From assembly GCA_034435675.1 (NCBI GenBank), contig DAOTWP010000322.1:1-21063 (forward strand): a DNA stretch of 21,063 nt, in the 5' to 3' direction. Every line of letters begins with the position of its first letter. Positions within the stretch are counted from its first letter, which is position 1. The notes beneath the pieces are model-generated. The model had not been told where the DNA came from. It worked only from the letters and a program-made list of their open reading frames with translations, and did no database searches. This document shows positions 15,119 through 21,063 of the stretch, one piece after another. The translations under genes were made by a program, and so were the position numbers. Origin of the DNA: DAOTWP01 sp034435675. Its GTDB lineage: Bacteria > Chloroflexota > Anaerolineae > Aggregatilineales > Phototrophicaceae.

Positions 15119-17275
15119 ATGGCACCGCTTACCCCGGATCGGTTGATCCACACGACTTGTCCGTACTGTGGTGTCGGCTGCCAGATGCAGCTGCACATCC
15201 GGGACAACCACATCTATCGCGTAACGGCTCCGTTTGATCGTGCACCCAACTATGGCAATCTATGCGTAAAAGGACGCTTCGGCACGGACTTTGCCACGCA
15301 TCCGAGCCGGGTCAAAACGCCGCTGATTCGCACGGGCGCGCCCGGTGAATTCCGCGAAGCCACCTGGGACGAGGCGCTGGGGCTGGTCAGCGAAAAACTG
15401 GCGCAGATGGTCCAACAGCACGGTGGCAGCAGCCTGGCGGGGTTCGCCTGCGCCAAAGCGACCAACGAAGACAACTACGTGCTCCAGAAGTGGCTGCGGG
15501 CGGTAGCACGCACCAACAACATTGACCACTGTGCGCGCCTGTGCCATGCCGGCAGTGTGACCGGCTTGCAGCTTGCCCTCGGCTCCAGCGCGATGAGCAA
15601 CAGCATTGCCGAAATGGAGCATCTCGACACGTTCATCGTCACCGGCAGCAACACGACCGAAACCCACCCGGTCATCAGCCTGTTTCTGAAAAAAGCAGTC
15701 CGCCAGCACGGGGCTAAACTGATTGTCATTGACCCCCGGCAGATTGAACTGACCGATTTTGCGACCCTGTGGCTGCGGCAGAAACCGGGCACCGATGTGG
15801 CGGTCTATCAGGCGATGGCACACGTCATCGTCAAAGAAGGGCTGTATAACCCGGACTTTATCGCTGCCCGCACCGAAGGCTTCGACGCATACCTGGAGTC
15901 GCTGGAAGCCTTCACGCCGGAATGGGCGGAGTCGGTCAGCGGGGTTCCTGCCGAAGACCTGCGCCGTGCCGCCCGCATGTACGCGACGGCGAAAGCAGCC
16001 GCGTTCTACTGGGGCATGGGCATCAGCCAGAGTACCCATGGGACCGACAATGCGCTGGCGCTGGCGAATCTCGCGCTGATGACCGGGCATATTGGCAAAC
16101 CGGGCACAGGCTTGAATCCGCTGCGCGGGCAGAACAATGTGCAGGGCTGTTCCGACAGCGGCGGGCTGCCCAATGTATATACGGCGTACCAGCGCGTGGA
16201 TGACCCGGCAGTGCGCGCCCGCTTTGAGGCAGCATGGCACACTGCGCTGTCGCCCGAACCCGGTCTGACCGTCACAGAACTGGTGGACGGAGCGCTGACG
16301 GGCAGCGTCAGGGCGATGATCGTCATGGGCGAAGACCCGCTGACCAGCGAACCCAACCTGGCGCACGCGCAGCATGCTATCGAAGCACTTGATCTGCTGG
16401 TGTGCATTGACCTGTTCATCAACGAAACAGGCAAATATGCCCATGTGATCCTGCCATCTGCCAGCTTTGCGGAAAAAGACGGCACTTTCACCAACAGTGA
16501 CCGCCGCGTTCAGCGTATCCGGCAGGCGCTGCCGCTGGTCGGGCAGGCTCGCCCGGACTGGCAGATTGTCTGCGATCTGGCGCAGCGCATGGAGCGGCTG
16601 CTCGGCGTGGAACACAGCGCCGGGTTCGACTATGCCAATGCCGAAGCCATCTGGGAGGAGATGCGCGCGGTCACGCCGGACTTCTACGGCATCACCTACG
16701 AACGGCTGGAACGTGAGGGCGGCGTACACTGGCCCTGCCCAACGCTCGACCATCCCGGCACGCCCTACCTCTTTGCGGACAGTTTCCCACGCGGCAGGGG
16801 CAAATTCTGGGCGCTGGAATACGGGACAGAGAGTGAACTCACCGACGAAGAGTACCCCTACCACCTCACGACCGGGCGCGTGCTGTTCCACTGGCACGGC
16901 GGCACGATGACCCGCCGTTCACAGATCAACGAGGCGTTCCCCGAAGCCATCTTGGAGATGCATCCCGATGATGCCGGAAATTTACAGCTCATTTCCGGCG
17001 ACTGGGTTGAGGTGTCCTCACGGCGTGGGTCGGTGGTCTGCCGGGTGATGGTCACCGGGCGTTCGCCGGTGGGCACGGTGTTTCTGCCGTTCCATTTTGT
17101 CGAGGCGGCTGCCAACCTGCTCACGCTGGACAAGGTGGATCCGCGCGCCAAAATTCCGGATTACAAGATGGCAGCAGTCAAGCTGCGCAAGACAAACGCT
17201 CCGCAGCGTCCGGAGGCGGACATTCCGCTGGACGAACGCGGCGCAATCAAGGAACCGACGCACTATTTGCATTGA
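15119..17275 (+). CDS. fdhA: Formate dehydrogenase catalytic (alpha) subunit, Cys-containing molybdopterin oxidoreductase
   Basis: This subunit oxidises formate to CO2 at a Mo or W centre held by two pterin guanine dinucleotides. The N-terminus binds one [4Fe-4S] cluster through C14, C17, C21 and C49, with K51 next to it. The active-site segment reads CARLCHAGSV, with C142 at the position of selenocysteine in selenium enzymes and H143 beside it. The codon is TGC, so this is a Cys enzyme. GMGISQSTHGTDN, NPLRGQNNVQG (holding the conserved catalytic Arg) and the C-terminal HWHGGTMTRRS segment are all typical of formate dehydrogenases. The 718-aa protein lacks the NuoG-like N-terminal domain of FdsA-type subunits; a separate gene at 19882 supplies a version of it. 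ATG 15119 is preferred over the in-frame TTG 15104, which would leave almost no leader. No export signal is present, so it is cytoplasmic. Confidence 0.92.
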   Translation: MAPLTPDRLIHTTCPYCGVGCQMQLHIRDNHIYRVTAPFDRAPNYGNLCVKGRFGTDFATHPSRVKTPLIRTGAPGEFREATWDEALGLVSEKLAQMVQQHGGSSLAGFACAKATNEDNYVLQKWLRAVARTNNIDHCARLCHAGSVTGLQLALGSSAMSNSIAEMEHLDTFIVTGSNTTETHPVISLFLKKAVRQHGAKLIVIDPRQIELTDFATLWLRQKPGTDVAVYQAMAHVIVKEGLYNPDFIAARTEGFDAYLESLEAFTPEWAESVSGVPAEDLRRAARMYATAKAAAFYWGMGISQSTHGTDNALALANLALMTGHIGKPGTGLNPLRGQNNVQGCSDSGGLPNVYTAYQRVDDPAVRARFEAAWHTALSPEPGLTVTELVDGALTGSVRAMIVMGEDPLTSEPNLAHAQHAIEALDLLVCIDLFINETGKYAHVILPSASFAEKDGTFTNSDRRVQRIRQALPLVGQARPDWQIVCDLAQRMERLLGVEHSAGFDYANAEAIWEEMRAVTPDFYGITYERLEREGGVHWPCPTLDHPGTPYLFADSFPRGRGKFWALEYGTESELTDEEYPYHLTTGRVLFHWHGGTMTRRSQINEAFPEAILEMHPDDAGNLQLISGDWVEVSSRRGSVVCRVMVTGRSPVGTVFLPFHFVEAAANLLTLDKVDPRAKIPDYKMAAVKLRKTNAPQRPEADIPLDERGAIKEPTHYLH

Positions 17276-17342
17276 CCTGAACGTGTCCGTCTGCGCAGAC
17301 GCCTGTGCAGCAGTATGTTCAGCACCAGCAGGGGTCCAGGCA

Positions 17343-17984
17343 TTGACCAGTTTCACGGTGGCGATTATTGCGGGGGGCAAAAGTTCGCGCATGGGCACGG
17401 ACAAGTCCTTCGTGTCCCTGCTGGGTAAGCCGATGATTGAACATCTGCTCGAACGGGTGGCACATCTGGGGCAGCAGCAGACCATCCTGATTACCAACCG
17501 GCAGGCGGAATACGCGCATCTGGGGCTGCCGATGTACGCCGACGTGCTGCCGGATAAAGGTTCGCTGGGTGGCATCTACACCGCGCTGTATCACAGCCAG
17601 ACACCCTGCACGCTCGTGCTGGCGTGTGATATGCCCCTGGTCAACCCGGCGCTGCTGGCGTACATGATCGGACTGGCGGCAGAGTCGCCAAAGGCAGACG
17701 CGCCAGAGGAAGCCCCGTTTGATGTGATTGTGCCGCGCGTGAACGGTTATCCCGAAGGACTGCACGCCGTTTACCGCCGCACCTGCCTGCCCGCCATTCG
17801 CCAGCGGCTTGATGCCGACCAGCTCAAGGTCATCGGCTTCTACGCTGCCGTGCGCGTCCGCACGCTGGACGAACCGGAATACCGGGCATTTGACCCGCAC
17901 GGGCTGTCCTTCTTTAACGTCAACACACCGGACGAATTGCAGCAGGCACAGCGCCTGGCGCAGTCGGACCCGGACTCACCCTGA
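17343..17984 (+). CDS. mobA: Molybdenum cofactor guanylyltransferase MobA
   Basis: This enzyme attaches GMP from GTP to molybdopterin, giving the guanine dinucleotide cofactor that formate dehydrogenase needs. The nucleotidyltransferase signature is clear near the N-terminus: IIAGGKSSRMGTDKS (residues 8-22). It is followed by DKGSLGGIYTAL (71-82) and the metal-binding segment LACDMPLVNPALL (93-105). The frame extends upstream into fdhA, but a TTG at 17343 has a well-placed AGGGG site (17330-17334) and gives 213 aa, right for the family. A GTG at 17283 would add 20 residues with no ribosome site. Its position between the catalytic and diaphorase genes indicates that cofactor completion is co-expressed with the enzyme. 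Confidence 0.9.
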   Translation: MTSFTVAIIAGGKSSRMGTDKSFVSLLGKPMIEHLLERVAHLGQQQTILITNRQAEYAHLGLPMYADVLPDKGSLGGIYTALYHSQTPCTLVLACDMPLVNPALLAYMIGLAAESPKADAPEEAPFDVIVPRVNGYPEGLHAVYRRTCLPAIRQRLDADQLKVIGFYAAVRVRTLDEPEYRAFDPHGLSFFNVNTPDELQQAQRLAQSDPDSP

Positions 17985-18006
17985 TGCCTACGAATAGGAT
18001 TATCGC

Positions 18007-19761
18007 ATGTCTGCCCCGTCAATCGAGACGCGCTCATTAGAAAACATCACCAGCGCCTATCAGGGACGCTCACGCGAGGCGCTGCTGCCGCTGCTGTGGG
18101 AGCTTCAGACCACATTCGGCTATATCTCGCCGCAGGCAGTTCACGCGGTTTCGCATACCCTGCGCGTGCCCGAAGCCGATATTTACGGCGTGATCAGCTT
18201 CTACACGCTGTTTCATGACCAGCCAACCGGCGAACGCATTATCCGCCTGTGTACCAGCGCGTCGTGCTGGCTGGCAGGGGCAGACCAGCAGCTCGCGGAA
18301 CTGACTGCCATGCTCGGTCTGGTGGGCGAAGGCAGCACCCCGGACGGGCGGTTCACCATTGAGCAGTCGCCGTGCATTGGGCTGTGCGAACACGCCCCGG
18401 CGGCGCTGATCAGCCAGCGCGGGCAGGGCGAAATTGCCCACGCGCCCGTGACCGCCGCCCGCGATTTGCTGGACACCCCGCAGCAATCCACCGCCTGTGT
18501 GATCGGCGGAGAACCGCTGCTGCTGCTGGCGGGCATTGCGGGCAGCGAGGCGGAGACGCTGCGCGAGTATGGCGACTACCGGGCGCTGCGCCGCGCGCTT
18601 GAGGCGATGACGCCTGACGCGGTGATCCAGCAGGTGCAGGACGCCGGGCTGATCGGGCGCGGTGGGGCGGCGTTCCCTACGGGCATTAAGTGGAAAGGGA
18701 TGCGCGCCAACCGCGCACAGGACCCCGATGGCATCCATTATGTAGTCTGCAATGCCGACGAGAGCGAACCGGGCACGTTTAAGGATCGTGTGCTGCTGGA
18801 ACAGCGCCCGCACCTGCTGCTGGAAGGCATCGCGCTGTGCGCTTATGCGGTGGATGCGCGGCAGGCGGTTATTTTCGTGCGCGGCGAATATCCCGAAGCT
18901 GTCAAACGACTGCAAACGGCGCTGGACGAGGCATACGCGGCAGGTCTGCTGGGCGATGCGATTCTCGGCAGTGGCTTCTCACTGCATGTTGAGCTTCGGC
19001 GCGGGGCGGGCGCGTATATCTGTGGCGAGGAAACCGCGCTGTTCGAGGCAATCGAGGGCAAACGCGGCTTCCCGCGCATCAAGCCACCCTACCCGACAAC
19101 ACACGGACTGTTCGGCAGACCCACCGCGATCAACAACGTGGAAACGCTCTGTGCCGTCCCCGCGATCATTCGGGAAGGGGCGGCATGGTTTCGCCAGTAC
19201 GGCACGGAAAAAAGCAGCGGCACCAAGCTGGTTTCGGTCAGCGGGCATGTGCGGCGTCCCGGCGTCTACGAGCTTTCGCCCGGCATTACCCTGCGGGCGC
19301 TGCTGGAACGGCACTGCGGCGGGGTGGTCGGGACTGTGCAGGCGGTGCTGATGGGCGGTGCGGCGGGCACACTGCTCACGCCCGCTGAACTGGATGTCCG
19401 GCTGACGTTTGAGGATTTGCAGGCAGCGGGCAGCACCTTTGGCTCCGGCGCGGTGCTGGTGCTGAACGATACGGTGAATCTGCGCGAACTGCTGCTGCGG
19501 TTGGCGCACTTCTTCCAGCACGAAAGCTGCGGCAAGTGTTTTCCATGCCAGTTGGGCACCCAGCGCCAGTCAGAAATTCTCGAACGTGCGCCCCTCAGCG
19601 GCGACCACGAGCGCCTGCTGGCAGTGGGGCGGACGATGACTCAGGCGTCGCTGTGCGGGTTGGGGCAAACGGCGGCGTCTGCCGTGTTGAGCGCGCTGGC
19701 AAAGTGGGACGGGCTGCTTGAAACCGGCACCCCTTCCAACGGCACAGCAGGCGCTTCTTAG
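18007..19761 (+). CDS. Fused NuoE-NuoF-like diaphorase subunit of formate dehydrogenase
   Basis: This is the electron-output subunit that passes electrons to NAD(P)+ through FMN. Residues 15-160 are a NuoE-like thioredoxin-fold [2Fe-2S] domain with ligands C82, C87, C123 and C127. Residues about 180-570 are NuoF-like: GLIGRGGAAFPTGIKW (214-229) and the CNADESEPGTFKDR segment (248-261) for FMN/NADH, GAGAYICGEETAL (333-345), and a [4Fe-4S] site at C508, C511, C514 and C550. The fusion of 584 aa resembles HoxF and the FdsB/FdhB type subunits. ATG 18007 lies 22 bases after mobA with an AGGA site. Separate NuoE and NuoF genes are absent here, consistent with a dedicated formate dehydrogenase rather than complex I. 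Confidence 0.9.
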   Translation: MSAPSIETRSLENITSAYQGRSREALLPLLWELQTTFGYISPQAVHAVSHTLRVPEADIYGVISFYTLFHDQPTGERIIRLCTSASCWLAGADQQLAELTAMLGLVGEGSTPDGRFTIEQSPCIGLCEHAPAALISQRGQGEIAHAPVTAARDLLDTPQQSTACVIGGEPLLLLAGIAGSEAETLREYGDYRALRRALEAMTPDAVIQQVQDAGLIGRGGAAFPTGIKWKGMRANRAQDPDGIHYVVCNADESEPGTFKDRVLLEQRPHLLLEGIALCAYAVDARQAVIFVRGEYPEAVKRLQTALDEAYAAGLLGDAILGSGFSLHVELRRGAGAYICGEETALFEAIEGKRGFPRIKPPYPTTHGLFGRPTAINNVETLCAVPAIIREGAAWFRQYGTEKSSGTKLVSVSGHVRRPGVYELSPGITLRALLERHCGGVVGTVQAVLMGGAAGTLLTPAELDVRLTFEDLQAAGSTFGSGAVLVLNDTVNLRELLLRLAHFFQHESCGKCFPCQLGTQRQSEILERAPLSGDHERLLAVGRTMTQASLCGLGQTAASAVLSALAKWDGLLETGTPSNGTAGAS

Positions 19762-19881
19762 GCTGTGATCTGACCCGCTGCGGGCGTGGTCTGCTGCGCC
19801 CCACCAATGCCCCGATGAGTCCCTGCGCCAGTGGAGTCATCGGACGAAACACCTGGAAAGCGAAACCGACAAGGACTGCGC
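19762..19881. other. Gap with hairpin before the ferredoxin-subunit gene
   Basis: This is the longest gap inside the formate operon (120 bases). CCGATGAGTCC (19812-19822) and GGAGTCATCGG (19833-19843) form an 11-bp inverted repeat with one mismatch and a 10-base loop, with no T-tract. It may be an mRNA processing or stability element between the diaphorase and ferredoxin cistrons. Confidence 0.45.
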
Positions 19882-20598
19882 ATGAGCGACCAACCGGAAA
19901 TCACACTCAGCATTGATGGCGAAAACGTCACGGTTCCACCGGGGACGACGATTCTGCAAGCCGCAAAGCTGCTTGGCAAAGACATCCCGGTCATTTGCTA
20001 CCACGAGGCGACCACGCCGAACGGGTTATGCCGTCTGTGTGTGGTTGATGTCAATCATGGGCGGCTGCTCCAGCCTGCCTGTGTGGTCACCTGCCAGCAG
20101 GGCATGCAGGTAGAGACGCGCAGTGAACGGGTTGATCCGGTACGCCGCACGATTCTGGAAATGCTCAATTCGGCGGTTGACCTCAGCGAAGCGCCGGAGA
20201 TTCAGCACCTGATGCACGAATATGCAGCCGATGCGGACCGCTTTCCCGCTGCTTCCCGGCGCGAACACGCCGTGATTGACGATAACCCGTTCTACGTGCG
20301 TGATTACAGCCAGTGTGTCCTCTGCTGGCGCTGCGTACAGGTTTGTGCCGAGGATGCCCAGTACACCTTTGCGCTGACGCTGGCGGAACGGGGCTTTAAT
20401 ACGCACGTCTCAACCAGCTATGCTATTCCCATGACCAGTTCGCCCTGTGTCTTCTGCGGGCAGTGTATCGGCGTGTGCCCTACAGGCGCGCTCAAGCCCA
20501 AGATCGAGTTCGGACTCGAACAGGGTTGGAGCGAGGAAGAAATCCGGCGCAGCACACGGCAGCAGAAACGCCGCAGGAACGGGGGCAACGGCGAATGA
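19882..20598 (+). CDS. NuoG/HoxU-like iron-sulfur subunit of formate dehydrogenase
   Basis: This electron-relay subunit sits between the catalytic and diaphorase subunits. The 238-aa protein begins with a plant-type [2Fe-2S] domain, ligands C39, C50, C53 and C67. The C-terminal half has two [4Fe-4S] motifs: C145-C148-C151-C155 and C189-C192-C195-C199. In NuoG, HoxU and FdsA these domains are separated by a His-Cys cluster motif (HxxxCxxC...C). Here the linker (residues 72-144) contains no Cys at all, so that cluster is missing. ATG 19882 follows AAGGA at six bases; an in-frame GTG at 19831 is rejected because it lies inside the hairpin region without a ribosome site. The stop overlaps the fdhD start (ATGA), so the two are translationally coupled. 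Confidence 0.88.
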   Translation: MSDQPEITLSIDGENVTVPPGTTILQAAKLLGKDIPVICYHEATTPNGLCRLCVVDVNHGRLLQPACVVTCQQGMQVETRSERVDPVRRTILEMLNSAVDLSEAPEIQHLMHEYAADADRFPAASRREHAVIDDNPFYVRDYSQCVLCWRCVQVCAEDAQYTFALTLAERGFNTHVSTSYAIPMTSSPCVFCGQCIGVCPTGALKPKIEFGLEQGWSEEEIRRSTRQQKRRRNGGNGE

Positions 20599-21063
20599 GC
20601 GCGGATCAGCCCGACAGCATGGCGGATGATCTGCCCGGCGTTATGCCCTACGCCTATTACGAAGTCGCGCAGGAAGGCGCCGCGCTGGTCGCAGGCGGGG
20701 TAATCGCCGAGTCGCAGCTCAGCATCTATGTCAACGGTCAGGAACTGGCAACGATGCTGTGCAGCCCGCTGGATCAGGAGGCGCTGGCACTGGGTTTCCT
20801 CTACAACGAGGGGGTCATTCAGGCGCTGGACGAGGTGGGGCTGGTGCGGCTGAATCGCAGTCGGACGGTCGTGGATGTCCTGCTGCGCAGGCGCGAGTTC
20901 ACACCCCCGCGCCGTCTGGTGCTGACCTCTGGCTGCGGCGGCGGCGTGACGAGCATGCAGCACGACCCGGACGCCTATCCCCCTGTGCTGTCGTGCTTTG
21001 CGACAACACCCGATGTCGTGGTCGAGCGCATGCGCGATCTGAACAGCGCAGCGCGCCTGTACC
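20595..21063 (+). CDS. fdhD: Formate dehydrogenase accessory sulfurtransferase FdhD (partial, runs off the window)
   Basis: FdhD transfers sulfur, supplied through a cysteine desulfurase, to the Mo-bisMGD cofactor, which is needed for formate dehydrogenase activity. The visible 156 residues match the N-terminal half of the family: the ESQLSIYVNGQELATMLCSP segment, EALALGFLYNEGVI, and LTSGCGGGVT around C114. The cysteine loop here is CGGG, so the second Cys of the CxxC found in E. coli FdhD is replaced. The start ATG overlaps the preceding stop (20595-20598). The 3' end lies beyond position 21063, so total length and C-terminal cofactor-binding features cannot be judged. Confidence 0.88.
   Translation, partial: MSADQPDSMADDLPGVMPYAYYEVAQEGAALVAGGVIAESQLSIYVNGQELATMLCSPLDQEALALGFLYNEGVIQALDEVGLVRLNRSRTVVDVLLRRREFTPPRRLVLTSGCGGGVTSMQHDPDAYPPVLSCFATTPDVVVERMRDLNSAARLY

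Noticed and set aside
15542..15544. Possible selenocysteine codon in formate dehydrogenase
   Set aside because: The active-site codon is TGC (Cys), not TGA, so no selenocysteine insertion is needed.
15260..16897. 545-codon open frame on the - strand opposite fdhA
   Set aside because: It lies wholly antisense to a well-supported gene, has no recognisable domain, and is of the kind that GC-rich codon usage creates. The same applies to other antisense frames such as 7040-8005 and 18070-18915.
19812..19851. Hammerhead-ribozyme-like core: GATGA, a GTCC/GGAC stem II, then GAAAC
   Set aside because: The core would need CUGAUGA, but the base at the U position is C (CCGATGA). I found no matching strands for stems I and III or a UH cleavage site nearby. 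The resemblance is probably a by-product of the 11-bp inverted repeat.
18007..20598. Respiratory complex I (nuo) gene cluster
   Set aside because: The NuoE/NuoF fusion and the NuoG-like ferredoxin are directly linked to fdhA, mobA and fdhD, and no membrane subunits are present. A soluble formate dehydrogenase explains all the genes better.
1..21063. CRISPR arrays, tRNA/rRNA genes, insertion sequences, phage genes
   Set aside because: I saw no regularly spaced repeats, no tRNA-like cloverleaf, no transposase or integrase frames and no terminal inverted repeats with target duplications.

Overview
The window shows two complete functional blocks and the start of a gene that runs off the right edge. 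All convincing genes are on the + strand, and the DNA is moderately GC-rich. The proteins look bacterial. Three things lean towards Chloroflexota (Anaerolineae-like): the Thr/Glu-rich tail on one solute-binding protein, the absence of lipoboxes on both binding proteins, and the split NAD-linked formate dehydrogenase with a NuoE-NuoF fusion. This taxonomic call is inference, not proof.

Block 1 (about 880-14813) is an L-arabinose uptake and catabolism locus. A long non-coding region (1-882) carries a terminator, two identical copies of the palindrome TGTGAAGGTTCACA and candidate promoters. It precedes a four-gene ABC importer closely resembling the E. coli galactofuranose importer YtfQ-YtfR-YtfT-YjfF (883-5618). 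A LacI-family regulator follows (5725-6741). A separate promoter with a candidate operator in its spacer (6907-6936) leads into araB-araD-araA (6974-10789). These run into a second sugar ABC importer with ATPase, permease and binding protein (10807-14604). The block ends in a series of inverted repeats and a strong intrinsic terminator (14775-14813). Sugar enters through either importer, AraA isomerises L-arabinose to L-ribulose, AraB phosphorylates it, and AraD epimerises it to D-xylulose 5-phosphate for the pentose phosphate pathway.

Block 2 (15059-21063, continuing past the edge) is a formate dehydrogenase operon behind a near-consensus promoter. It encodes a Cys-type molybdopterin catalytic subunit (fdhA), the MGD synthase MobA, a fused NuoE-NuoF diaphorase subunit, a NuoG/HoxU-like ferredoxin subunit and the sulfurtransferase FdhD (truncated by the window end). 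Together they would make and mature a soluble NAD(P)-linked formate dehydrogenase. Electrons would go from formate to the Mo/W centre, then through Fe-S clusters to FMN and NAD. The ferredoxin subunit lacks the His-Cys cluster motif usual in this family.

The least explained pieces are the 5' control region with nested palindromes (395-463), the hairpins set around the two binding-protein genes, and a long foldable element (14894-15021) between the two blocks. No tRNA, rRNA, CRISPR array, transposase or phage gene was seen.
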